Positions 1 through 7,871 of a DNA stretch of 64,000 nt are shown here, one piece after another. Each line of letters opens with the position of its first letter. The stretch's first letter is position 1. The position numbers were made by a program, and so were the translations under genes. Under the pieces are notes generated by a model. It had not been told where the DNA came from, did not search any database, and worked only from the letters and a program-made list of their open reading frames with translations. Source of the stretch: SZUA-318 sp964412015 (GTDB lineage: Bacteria > Gemmatimonadota > Gemmatimonadetes > Longimicrobiales > Gaopeijiaceae); assembly GCA_964412015.1 (NCBI GenBank), contig CAYPMO010000003.1:1-64000 (forward strand), written 5' to 3'.

Positions 1-273
1 ACGACCGCGACCGCGTCGGACGTGGAGTTCGGATTCGAGCTCACCCGGCGGATCACGGCGGTGCCGCACGCGCTCAACCTCGTGATCTACTGCACCGGCC
101 TGGACGCGACGTCACGCCTCACCGGAGAGCGCGTACGGCGGGAGCGCCTCGACCTGGCCGTGACCACGTCGTACCATCTTCCCGCGTTGGCCTCGTGGCT
201 CGGCGAGTCAGGGCTCACCACGGTCTGGGTGGAACGGTCCGACGACGTGGCCTTCTTCTTGCTGCGGCGCTGA
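1..273 (+). CDS. C-terminal end of an unrecognised protein, truncated by the window edge
   Basis: The frame is open from base 1 to a TGA at 271-273 and encodes about 90 residues. A GTG at 22 is present, but the frame is also open upstream of it, so this is most likely the tail of a longer gene. The composition is ordinary for this genome, with many Arg and Leu and no membrane segment or clear motif. I do not recognise the family. It points away from the minus-strand gene that follows, leaving about 50 bases between the two convergent stops. Confidence 0.5.
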   Translation, partial: TTATASDVEFGFELTRRITAVPHALNLVIYCTGLDATSRLTGERVRRERLDLAVTTSYHLPALASWLGESGLTTVWVERSDDVAFFLLRR

Positions 274-324
274 CAGGTCTCGGAAGAGCAGGAACACCTC
301 CGGTGGGGGTCTCGGCGGGGGCCC

Positions 325-1296
325 TCACAGGTCGAACCGCATTCCCTCGCGCGCGATCTGGAATCCGCGGCGCGTCACTTCGGCGGCCTCCGGGCCGTCC
401 TCCATGAGTGCCGGGTTGGAGTTGTTCAGGTGCGTGAGGAGGATCCGGACCTTACCTCGGTCCGCAACCCCCTGAAGCAGATCCATCGTGTGGGTCGCGA
501 GGGGATGGGGGACGTCCGCCACAGTCCGTCCCGGTAACTCGTCGAGGGACCAGAACGTGGCGTCCAGCAGGGCCACGTCCACACCCTGGACCGTCTCGAC
601 CAGGTCCCGGTCCCAGCGATCCCAGGCGTCGATGTCGGGAAGGTAGAGCAGAGTGGATGTGGGGCCGCGGAACAGGAAGGCTACCGTATCGGCGATCTCG
701 TTCCGATGAGGAACGCTCAGGAGCTGCGCTTCCAGGGACTCGTCCACCCGGTGCCACGCTCCGACCCCGAGGGGATGGAGCCGGATCCTCCCCTGGTCCA
801 CGAGCAGGCTCCAGGGCGCGTCGGCGGCCAGGAAGTCGGCCATGGCCCGCGTGCAATACACGGGTGTGTCGCGGATCCCGAGCCCCTCGTTCCCGAGAAG
901 GGCGAGACCGGTGTAGTGCCCGATGTGGGCATGGGTCAGGAAGATCCCATCGAACGGTCGCCTTTCGGTCGCGCGGCGTCGGAACGCCGGTTCCTCGATC
1001 AGGTCGAGCTGCCGCGTGATGTCGGGCGTGGCGTCCACCAGGTAGAATCGCTCGTCGGTCGGCTCGACCAGGGCGAGCGACGCCACGTATCGTCCACGTC
1101 CGGCACGGTGCAAGGCTCGGCCGTGCTCGCACAGGGGGGTGTAGCATCCCGCCTGCGGGAACCCGCCGTCCTGTACGGTGCCGAGGACCAGCGCGTAGAT
1201 CTCGTCGGCGCGTGTGCCCGAGGCGAGCGCGGACCGGGCCGACGCCCGTGCCAGCGAGGCGGCCAGGAGAGCGGAGACGAACTCCCGTCGTTCCAC
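325..1296 (-). CDS. PqqB-like metallo-beta-lactamase-fold hydrolase, exported
   Basis: A 323-residue protein with a GTG start. Residues 1-30 look like an export signal (an ERREF start followed by an Ala/Leu-rich stretch). The mature part opens with an LGT..DGGFPQ..C....C pattern (GGFPQ near residues 44-48, Cys51 and Cys56), as in the PQQ-biosynthesis protein PqqB and its non-PQQ relatives. The metal motif reads HAHIGH (residues 122-127), with Gly where classical lactamase-fold enzymes have Asp; SVPHRNE and LPDIDAW follow later. No other pqq gene is nearby, so a role in PQQ synthesis is unlikely; a periplasmic metal-dependent hydrolase is the safer reading. It lies 7 bases after the small membrane-protein gene and probably shares its transcript. 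Confidence 0.8.
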   Translation of the reverse strand: MERREFVSALLAASLARASARSALASGTRADEIYALVLGTVQDGGFPQAGCYTPLCEHGRALHRAGRGRYVASLALVEPTDERFYLVDATPDITRQLDLIEEPAFRRRATERRPFDGIFLTHAHIGHYTGLALLGNEGLGIRDTPVYCTRAMADFLAADAPWSLLVDQGRIRLHPLGVGAWHRVDESLEAQLLSVPHRNEIADTVAFLFRGPTSTLLYLPDIDAWDRWDRDLVETVQGVDVALLDATFWSLDELPGRTVADVPHPLATHTMDLLQGVADRGKVRILLTHLNNSNPALMEDGPEAAEVTRRGFQIAREGMRFDL

Positions 1297-1303
1297 GGCC
1301 CGC

Positions 1304-1663
1304 TCACGGCAGCGCCAACGCGACCACCGCGTAGGCCACCGTGGCCCACAACGCGCGGCGGTGCACTCGGCGGGCCTGCTTCCGGACCGGCGTCGTCTCG
1401 TCCGGGGTCAGTCGCTCGATGCCGGCTCCCAGGTCACGCAAGCCGCGCGACGCCAGGGCGACGCACGTGCGCTCGTGGTATTGGAGCAAGCCGAGCGCGC
1501 CGGCCCAGAACGGTAGGACGGCCAGCAGACGAGCCATGCGTGGTGACTCCGTCGCGAGGAGCAGTGTGAGCGCCAGCACGCCGGCGAGCGCCGCGAAGAC
1601 GCCGACGATCAGGCGATGGCGTCGTTGGCGGGGACCGATGTTGGGCAGACAGGTATTGCCCAT
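1304..1663 (-). CDS. Small membrane protein, unknown function
   Basis: A 119-residue protein starting at ATG with GAGG just upstream. It has two hydrophobic segments close together (about residues 18-37 and 45-60), then a conserved-looking FWAGALG..QYHERTCVALASRG stretch, and a third hydrophobic segment at the C-terminus. The N-terminal CLPNIGP motif followed by basic residues looks conserved, and I believe similar small proteins occur in related bacteria, but I cannot name the family. It precedes the PqqB-like gene in the same direction with a 7-base gap, so the two are probably co-transcribed. Confidence 0.7.
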   Translation of the reverse strand: MGNTCLPNIGPRQRRHRLIVGVFAALAGVLALTLLLATESPRMARLLAVLPFWAGALGLLQYHERTCVALASRGLRDLGAGIERLTPDETTPVRKQARRVHRRALWATVAYAVVALALP

Positions 1664-1766
1664 GGACCTCGTGGTGGCAGGGGGTGGCAGGGGATGGCGA
1701 GAGGTCAGCCCGAGTATAAGCTAATAGAGGGAGGATGCGGGCCAACCGGAAGTGTGGAGGAACGCG

Positions 1767-2165
1767 ATGCGCGTACGCGAGCGGCGCCGTAGGGTTCTCA
1801 CGGTGGTGGCCGTAGCGACCGTTCTCTCGGGGTGTGGCGGCGTGGGCGCGGCGAGAACGTCCCGCGGCTCGGCCGACGTCCTGACGGCGGAGGAAATGGA
1901 GCCGCTGGCCGGTCGGGATCTCCTCACCGTGATCGAGCGACTACGACCACGCTGGCTCCAGAGCCGCCTGGCCCAGACCACGGAAGGCGTACACCCGGTG
2001 TCGGTCGTCGTGAACGGCCTGCGCCAGGACGGCGGCCCGGAGGTCCTGAAACAGTACATGGCCACTGACGTGCAGGAAGTGCGGTTCCTGAACTCGCGCG
2101 ACGCCACCACGAGCTACGGCCTCCAGATGATGTCGGGGGCGATCGTCGTGACGCTCAAGCGCTGA
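1767..2165 (+). CDS. Small lipoprotein with a TonB-plug-like C-terminal sequence
   Basis: A 132-residue protein. The start at 1767 is preferred over the in-frame GTG at 1752 because GGAGG lies 6 bases upstream of the ATG. The N-terminus is very basic, then hydrophobic, and ends in a lipobox (VLSGC), so it should be processed by signal peptidase II and anchored to a membrane. The C-terminal half (VSVVVNGLRQ..GP.VL..Y, then DVQEVRFLNSRDATTSYG and GAIVVTLK) resembles the plug region of TonB-dependent receptors. Stand-alone lipoproteins of this kind are frequent in Gemmatimonadota. Its function is unknown; it could be an accessory to an outer-membrane receptor. It diverges from the membrane-protein/PqqB pair. 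Confidence 0.78.
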   Translation: MRVRERRRRVLTVVAVATVLSGCGGVGAARTSRGSADVLTAEEMEPLAGRDLLTVIERLRPRWLQSRLAQTTEGVHPVSVVVNGLRQDGGPEVLKQYMATDVQEVRFLNSRDATTSYGLQMMSGAIVVTLKR

Positions 2166-2210
2166 GCGAAGCGCCCCGCCGTGGGGTACCGCCGGCCCTC
2201 GGCGATCCGC

Positions 2211-2216
2211 TAGGTT
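2211..2216 (+). promoter_or_regulatory. TANNNT box 8 nt before the ABC exporter start (leaderless-type promoter)
   Basis: TAGGTT at 2211-2216 lies 8 bases before the ATG at 2225. No Shine-Dalgarno sequence precedes the ATG. If this is a -10 box, transcription would start at or within two bases of the start codon. I see no convincing -35. Confidence 0.4.
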
Positions 2217-2224
2217 GTCTGGCC

Positions 2225-4054
2225 ATGCCCCAGGACCAGCCCCACCCGCCCAAGCGCCCCAAGGTCGACTTCCGCAACGTCCGCGCCGAGGCGGGCCACT
2301 TGGTGCGGGAGCACCGGAAGACGCTCGCGATCGGCTTCGTGCTGATGATCGTGAACCGACTCGCCGGGCTCGTCCTCCCCTATCTGCCCAAGGTGCTCCT
2401 CGACGAGGTCGTCCCGAACGGCCGGGCCGACCTTCTGCTGCTCCTGGTGGCGGCCGCGGCCGGCGCCGCGGTCGTCCAGGCCGCCACGTCGTTCACGCTG
2501 TCCCAGGTCGTGAGCGTCGCCGCGCAGGGCGCGATCGCGAAGATGAGGAAGGAGGTCCAGGCCCACGTCCTCAGGCTTCCGGTGAGCTACTTCGATTCGA
2601 CGAAGACCGGCGTGCTCATCTCCCGGATCATGACCGATCCGGAGGGGATCCGGAACCTGGTGGGCACGGGACTCGTGCAGCTCGTCGGCGGGATCATGAC
2701 CGCGGTCATCGCCTTCGGGATCCTGCTGACGCTCAACCTGACGCTCACGCTGGGCACCGTCGTCCTCCTGGGGCTGTTCGCGGCCTCCCTGTCCGTGGCC
2801 TTCAAGAAGCTCCGCCCGATCTTCCGCAAGCGCGGAGAGATCAATGCCGAGGTTACCGGCCGGCTCAACGAGACGTTGGGCGGCGTGCGGCTGGTGAAGA
2901 CCTATGTGGCCGAGGAGCGGGAGCAGGCGGTCTTCGGCGAGGGAGTAGACCGCCTCTTCAGGAACGTCGCCTCGACGATCACCGGGACGTCCGCCGTGTC
3001 GGCGATCTCGACGGTGATCGTCGGTGCGATCGGCGTGCTCATCCTGTGGGTGGGCGGTCACTCCGTCCTGGCCGAGGACATGACGACCGGCGAGCTGTTC
3101 ATCTACGTCATGTACGTCGGGGTCATGGTCGCGCCGCTCGTGCAGATCTCCTCCATCGGGACACAGATCACCGAGGCGTTCGCGGGCCTCGACCGCATCC
3201 ACGAGCTGCGCTCGGTCCCCACGGAGGACGAAGAAGACGAGCTGCGCACCGCGATCCCGGACCTCGCGGGCGAAGTCCGGTTCGAGGATGTCTGGTTCGA
3301 GTACAAGCCCGACACCCCCGTGCTGAAGGGGGTCTCGTTCCACACGCCGGCCGGGGCGACCACGGCACTGGTCGGCCCGTCCGGATCGGGCAAGAGCACG
3401 CTCATCGGCCTGGTCATGGCGTTCCACCGCCCGAAATCCGGGCGCGTGATCGTGGACGGCGAGGACCTCACGACGCTGCGCCTGAAGGATTATCGGCATT
3501 TTCTGGGCGTCGTCATGCAGGACAACTTCCTCTTCGACGGCACGATCCGGGACAACATCGCGTTCGCGGGCCCGGAGGCGTCCGAAGGGGACATCCGGGA
3601 GGCTGCGCGCATCGCGCACTGCGACGAATTCGTGTCCCGGTTCGACGACGGGTACGACACCGTTGTGGGGGAGCGGGGTGTGAAGCTCTCCGGCGGGCAG
3701 CGCCAGCGGGTGGGGATCGCGCGCGCCATCCTGGCGAACCCGCGCGTGCTCATCCTCGACGAGGCCACGTCCAGCCTGGACTCCGAGGCCGAGGCGCTGA
3801 TCCAGGACGGTCTGCGCGTGCTCAGGCGAGGGCGCACCACGTTCGTGATCGCCCATCGTCTTTCCACGATCCGGAGCGCGGACCAGATCCTCGTGCTCGA
3901 TGCAGGCGAGATCGTGGAGCGCGGCACGCACGAGGAGCTCATGGCGAAAGACGGGCTGTACCGCCGGCTGTACGAGAAGCAGTACGGGCTGATGCAGGAC
4001 CTCTACATCAACCCGGGGGAGGAGCCGCCCGCCGAGACGGGCAGGGAGATCTGA
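2225..4054 (+). CDS. ABC exporter, fused membrane and ATPase domains (MsbA-like)
   Basis: A 609-residue half-transporter. Residues 30-320 hold the membrane domain, with hydrophobic segments near 35-55, 70-90, 150-190 and 255-305. The nucleotide-binding domain follows with Walker A GPSGSGKS (384-391), an LSGGQRQR signature, Walker B VLILDEATSSLD and a switch His in IAHRLS. It should work as a homodimer in the inner membrane, exporting a lipid or other hydrophobic compound; the substrate cannot be told from sequence. The gene stands alone between the lipoprotein gene and a convergent P-type ATPase gene. The ATG lacks a Shine-Dalgarno sequence and is preceded by a -10-like box, suggesting a leaderless mRNA. 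A second exporter of the same type lies at 19695. Confidence 0.93.
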   Translation: MPQDQPHPPKRPKVDFRNVRAEAGHLVREHRKTLAIGFVLMIVNRLAGLVLPYLPKVLLDEVVPNGRADLLLLLVAAAAGAAVVQAATSFTLSQVVSVAAQGAIAKMRKEVQAHVLRLPVSYFDSTKTGVLISRIMTDPEGIRNLVGTGLVQLVGGIMTAVIAFGILLTLNLTLTLGTVVLLGLFAASLSVAFKKLRPIFRKRGEINAEVTGRLNETLGGVRLVKTYVAEEREQAVFGEGVDRLFRNVASTITGTSAVSAISTVIVGAIGVLILWVGGHSVLAEDMTTGELFIYVMYVGVMVAPLVQISSIGTQITEAFAGLDRIHELRSVPTEDEEDELRTAIPDLAGEVRFEDVWFEYKPDTPVLKGVSFHTPAGATTALVGPSGSGKSTLIGLVMAFHRPKSGRVIVDGEDLTTLRLKDYRHFLGVVMQDNFLFDGTIRDNIAFAGPEASEGDIREAARIAHCDEFVSRFDDGYDTVVGERGVKLSGGQRQRVGIARAILANPRVLILDEATSSLDSEAEALIQDGLRVLRRGRTTFVIAHRLSTIRSADQILVLDAGEIVERGTHEELMAKDGLYRRLYEKQYGLMQDLYINPGEEPPAETGREI

Positions 4055-4154
4055 GGACACGCTGAGTGCGGCTCCGGCGGACCCGGAGCCGCCACGGCGG
4101 CGATCGCCCCGGACCGTCTGCGATCGCGACCGGCCTGCGGTCCGCACGCTGAAG

Positions 4155-6707
4155 TCACACCGGGGCCCCACCTCGTCGCAGCAACTTGTACAGCTCGAAC
4201 CAGGCCACGGTCAGCGCCCCCGCGAGGGCCGCGAGCAACACGTCCCCGAGCTCCGGCGGACCGAACCGGAACAACCTCCGGACCGGCGCCACGACCTGTG
4301 CGACCACGAGGAACAGCGCGGCCCCGCCCACGACCCACCACACGGTCCGGTTCGGTACGCGCAGCATGTCCAGCCCCGTGCGGCGCCAGGACCGGTTCAC
4401 GAGGATGAGCGCGATGTTGGCGGTCACGAGGCTGACGAAGGTCACTCCTCGCGCCGCCGCGTCGTCGTGGCCCGTGTGGCGCGCCGTGAGGAAGACGGCC
4501 AGCGTCACGGCGAGCACGACCAGCCCCTGGGCGACGCTGGCGCGCACGGCTCCGACGCCGAACAGCCCTTCCTCCGGATTCCTGGGTCGTCGGCTCATGA
4601 TGTCGGGCTCGGCCGGCTCCGCCTCGAAGATCAACGTGCACGACGGGTCGATGATGAGCTCGAGGAAGACGATGTGGACCGGAAGCAGGATGAGCGGCCA
4701 GTCGGGGAAGAAGACCGGCACGAGTGACAGGCCGGCGATGGGCACGTGGATGGCGACGATGTAGATGATCGCCTTGCGGATGTTGTCGAAGATCCGCCGG
4801 CCCAGCTTGACTGCCTCCACGATGGACGAGAAGTCGTCGTCGAGCAGTACCAGCGCGGCCGACTCGCGCGCGACGTCCGGTCCGCGGCCACCCATGGCGA
4901 TGCCGATGTCCGCGGCCTTGAGCGCGGGAGCATCGTTCACCCCGTCGCCGGTCATCGCGACTACCTCGCCGTTCGCCCTCAGGGCCTGGACGATCCGGAG
5001 CTTCTGCTCGGGGACCACGCGGGCGAAGATGTGGACGTCGCCCACGCGCGCGGCGAGCTCGGCGTCGTCCATCCGGTCCAGCTCTGGGCCGGTGAGCAGC
5101 GCGCGTGCGCCGTCGATGCCGATCCGGCGCCCGATGCTCGCGGCCGTGGCAGGGTAGTCGCCGGTGATCATGACCACACGGATCCCGGCCCGCCGGCACT
5201 CGTCCACCGCGAGAGGGACGCTCGGCCGAAGGGGATCGGCCAGCCCCACCAGGCCCAGGAGCTCGAAGTCGAAGTCGTGCTGATGCGAGGGGAGGGCGTG
5301 CCCCGGCGCGACGCCGCGCGCGACCGCGAGCACGCGCAGGCCCTCGTCCGCGAGCGAGCGGACCTGGGCGGCAACCTCCGCGATGCGTTCGGGTGGGAGG
5401 TGGCAGAGGTCCTCGACGGCTTCGGGGGCCCCCTTCGCCGCGACCTCCAGCGTGCCCCCGTCCGGGTCGCGCCAGACGTGGGATACGGCCAGCAGGTCTG
5501 GGGACAAGGGGTACTCGCGCTCGAGCTGCCACGGTTCATGAAGGTGCTCGGTCCCGGCGAGGGTACGGGCGCCCAGCTCCGCGAAGGCTCTCTCCATCGG
5601 GTCGAGGGGGTCGCGCTGGCTCGCCAGGATCCCGAACTCGAGCAGGCGGTGGAAGCGCTCGGGCAGCTCCCGTTCCGTCCCGTCGGCATCGAAGACCCGG
5701 CCGTCCACCACCAGCTTGCCGATGGTCATCCGGTTCTGCGTCAGGGTGCCGGTCTTGTCCACGCACAAGACGGTTGCGGCGCCGAGTGTCTCGACGGCGG
5801 GCATACGCCGCGTGAGCACGCCTCGTCGAGAAAGCCGCCAGGCCCCCATCGCCAGGAAGATCGTGAGGACGACCGGGAACTCCTCGGGCAGCGTCGCCAT
5901 GGCGAGCGTGATCCCCGCGAGGAAGCCACGCCCCCAGGCCTCGACCGTGTTGCCGCGCGTCAGCGCGTAGAGCACGATCGCCGCCACGCAGAGCGCCAGG
6001 CCCGTGATCGCGAGCGTCCGCACGAGCCGGCCGGTCTCCTTCTGGAGCAGCGTCTGCTCGGGCTCGAGCCTCTGGATCGCCCGGCCGATCTTCCCGAACT
6101 CGGTGCGCGAGCCGGTCGCGAGCACCTCCGCGATGCCCACGCCGGCCGTGACCATCGTCCCCGAGAACACGGCGGGCAGATCGTCTCCGCCCGGATGGGC
6201 CATCGCCATCTCGGTCGGCGATGGCTGCTTGCGGACCGGGACCGACTCTCCGGTCAGAAGGGATTCGTCCACGGAGAGGTTGACTCCCTCCCGGAGAATC
6301 CCGTCCGCGGGCACCCGGTCTCCTTCCGCGAGCACGACCAGGTCGCCGCGCACGACCTCGCGGCCGGCGATGCGCCGTCGCTCCCCGTCCCGGATCACGA
6401 GCGCGCGTGGACTCGCCAGGTCCCGTAGAGCTTCGAGCGCGCGCTCCGTACGCCGCTCCTGAACGATGGTGATTCCCATGACGACGAAGACGAAGCCCAG
6501 CAGCAACAGGGCCTCGGTCGGCTCGCCGAGGATCAGGTAGAGCGTACCGCACGCAGCCAGGAGCAGGAACATCGGCTCGCGAACGACGTCCAGCGCGATC
6601 CGCCCGATGCCGCGTCGCCGGGATCCGGGAAGCTCGTTGAAGCCGTCCCGTCCAAGCCGCTCCGCGGCCTCCGCCTCCGAAAGGCCGCTCGCTCGTGTCA
6701 GGTCCAT
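4155..6707 (-). CDS. Cation-translocating P-type ATPase
   Basis: About 850 residues from the chosen ATG at 6707. The frame continues to a TTG at 6794, but the cation-ATPase N-terminal motif (LSEAEAAERL) starts right after the ATG. Motifs are TGES (152-155), phosphorylated Asp317 in DKTGTLTQ and the hinge TGDGVNDAPA. Membrane segment 4 carries PEEFP (274-278), where Ca2+ pumps have PEGLP and MgtA types have PEMLP, so the ion is uncertain. The last 200 residues hold several further hydrophobic segments, as in the P2/P3 layout. It lies downstream of the toxin-antitoxin pair on the same strand with a gap of about 100 bases. Ca2+ or Mg2+ transport are the main candidates. Confidence 0.9.
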   Translation of the reverse strand: MDLTRASGLSEAEAAERLGRDGFNELPGSRRRGIGRIALDVVREPMFLLLAACGTLYLILGEPTEALLLLGFVFVVMGITIVQERRTERALEALRDLASPRALVIRDGERRRIAGREVVRGDLVVLAEGDRVPADGILREGVNLSVDESLLTGESVPVRKQPSPTEMAMAHPGGDDLPAVFSGTMVTAGVGIAEVLATGSRTEFGKIGRAIQRLEPEQTLLQKETGRLVRTLAITGLALCVAAIVLYALTRGNTVEAWGRGFLAGITLAMATLPEEFPVVLTIFLAMGAWRLSRRGVLTRRMPAVETLGAATVLCVDKTGTLTQNRMTIGKLVVDGRVFDADGTERELPERFHRLLEFGILASQRDPLDPMERAFAELGARTLAGTEHLHEPWQLEREYPLSPDLLAVSHVWRDPDGGTLEVAAKGAPEAVEDLCHLPPERIAEVAAQVRSLADEGLRVLAVARGVAPGHALPSHQHDFDFELLGLVGLADPLRPSVPLAVDECRRAGIRVVMITGDYPATAASIGRRIGIDGARALLTGPELDRMDDAELAARVGDVHIFARVVPEQKLRIVQALRANGEVVAMTGDGVNDAPALKAADIGIAMGGRGPDVARESAALVLLDDDFSSIVEAVKLGRRIFDNIRKAIIYIVAIHVPIAGLSLVPVFFPDWPLILLPVHIVFLELIIDPSCTLIFEAEPAEPDIMSRRPRNPEEGLFGVGAVRASVAQGLVVLAVTLAVFLTARHTGHDDAAARGVTFVSLVTANIALILVNRSWRRTGLDMLRVPNRTVWWVVGGAALFLVVAQVVAPVRRLFRFGPPELGDVLLAALAGALTVAWFELYKLLRRGGAPV

Positions 6708-6809
6708 GGGATGGATGCCTCGCTCGGACGGGCCGCGGTCCCGATCGGACCGATACCGGTGAATCAGACTGCCCCGGCCCGTGGCGCCGGACAAGGCCCT
6801 GCCGCGTTG

Positions 6810-7349
6810 CTACGCGCTCATCCCGAGAAGGCTCGCGGCTTTCGCGACGGCCGGATGATCCGTGGTCAACGCTTCGGGCGTGCCGAACTCCAGATCACGC
6901 GACATCCGAGCGGTGAACAGCACGACGGTGCGCCAGTCGCCCCAGAAGCCGGACCACCACCGGATGCCGTGACGACCAGCATCCCACGCGACACGGGCGA
7001 TGGGCTGGGTGATCGCGCGCACGCGCGAGGCGGTGGTGTCCGGCCCGATCCCGACGGCGGCGAGGTACGAAGGGTCGCAGAGGTCGGCGAGCCTCCGCGC
7101 GGAAGCGGGAGGGACCTTCACCTCGACCATCGCGAGCGGCAGACCGGCCCGGCTCAGGTGGGACGGCTCCAGCGGCCGCCCTCTCCATGGCTGGAGCAGC
7201 TCGGCGACCGCGTGGTCGGGTGTCACCGCCGCGTAGAGGACCGGTGAGACCTCCACGGGGAGGTCGAACCGGCCGCGTCCGGAGGCGGGAGGCACGTGGG
7301 AAGCGGAGAACCGCGCGCCGGGCGCCGCCCCTGCATCCCAGGGAAACAC
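6810..7349 (-). CDS. RES-domain toxin
   Basis: At least 179 residues. The RES core is clear: GRFDLP, then LYAAVTPDHAVAELLQPW, and later HGIRWWSGFWGDWRTVVLF. RES toxins degrade NAD+ by phosphorolysis or hydrolysis, using the Arg, Tyr, Glu and Ser of these motifs. The gene follows its presumed antitoxin directly. Start problem: the only usable start is GTG at 7349, right after GGAGG with no spacing, yet the frame upstream of it reads on in RES-like fashion (PARCWRVFPW) into the antitoxin gene and stays open to 7446 with no ATG, GTG or TTG. The true N-terminus may therefore depend on a rare start, on coupling, or on a frameshift. Confidence 0.82.
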   Translation of the reverse strand: MFPWDAGAAPGARFSASHVPPASGRGRFDLPVEVSPVLYAAVTPDHAVAELLQPWRGRPLEPSHLSRAGLPLAMVEVKVPPASARRLADLCDPSYLAAVGIGPDTTASRVRAITQPIARVAWDAGRHGIRWWSGFWGDWRTVVLFTARMSRDLEFGTPEALTTDHPAVAKAASLLGMSA

Positions 7350-7374
7350 CCTCCAGCACCGTGCCGGGGCGGGC

Positions 7375-7764
7375 TCAGGCGTAGGCGCCCGCCTTTTCGG
7401 TCTCGATGGCGCCGATGACGTCCGCCACCCGGCCCAGGCGGATCAGGTACACCGGCGAGCGGTCCGAGAGGTGTGCGTTGGGCCCGTGGAGCCAGCTTTC
7501 CACGACCGCGGCGGAGAGCCAGCGGGTGAGCATCTCCACCACGAGCGCGAGTCCCGCCAGGCGATCGGCGTTGTCGGGATCGGGGAGCTGGCCGGTGCGC
7601 CAGCGGGACACCTGGGAGGGTGACACGCCGAGGATCACCGCTACGGCGCGATCCGATCCAAGGATCGCGCGGCACGTGGCGAGGTGCTGGCGGGCGCCCG
7701 GTCCAGGCGCCTCCCAGGCCGCGGATGCGGCCGCCGCCCGCGTGGGGGCACGCGTCGTGGTCAT
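7375..7764 (-). CDS. Xre/MbcA/ParS-type antitoxin of the RES module
   Basis: A 129-residue protein starting at the ATG at 7764. After an Ala-rich start, about residues 30-70 form a Cro/Xre-like helix-turn-helix (AVAVILGVSPSQVSRWRTGQ). The C-terminal half, running through VVEMLTRWLSAAVVESWLHG, matches the toxin-binding domain of antitoxins paired with RES toxins. It should bind and block the toxin and repress its own promoter. The order antitoxin then toxin, same strand, is the usual one for this class. Upstream lies a compact promoter with an inverted repeat that fits autoregulation. Confidence 0.82.
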   Translation of the reverse strand: MTTTRAPTRAAAASAAWEAPGPGARQHLATCRAILGSDRAVAVILGVSPSQVSRWRTGQLPDPDNADRLAGLALVVEMLTRWLSAAVVESWLHGPNAHLSDRSPVYLIRLGRVADVIGAIETEKAGAYA

Positions 7765-7769
7765 GGCAG

Positions 7770-7811
7770 ATCTTAGCGCACCAAAAGATGTTGCGCAACG
7801 GATTACGTTGC
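7770..7811 (-). promoter_or_regulatory. Promoter and operator of the toxin-antitoxin operon
   Basis: Read on the minus strand there is a -35-like TTGCGC (793-798 of the 7 kb block, i.e. 7793-7798), 17 bases, then TAAGAT (7770-7775), 5 bases before the antitoxin ATG. An inverted repeat GCAACG-5-CGTTGC spans 7795-7811 and overlaps the -35, and the palindrome TTGCGCAA sits at 7791-7798. This is the expected place for antitoxin binding. The mRNA would start almost at the ATG. Confidence 0.6.
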
Positions 7812-7871
7812 GGCCGGCGGAAGTGAGGGCCGGGACCGCGCGCCCGGTACTGCGGCCGGCCTGCCAGGGGC

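Noticed and set aside
1664..1751. A/T-containing stretch around TATAAG considered as a divergent promoter
   Set aside because: A -10-like box is visible on the minus strand, but no -35 at proper distance on either strand, so it is not listed.
2210..4171. A very long open frame antisense to the ABC exporter gene
   Set aside because: It mirrors the codons of the exporter in GC-rich DNA, has no start signal and no recognisable domain.
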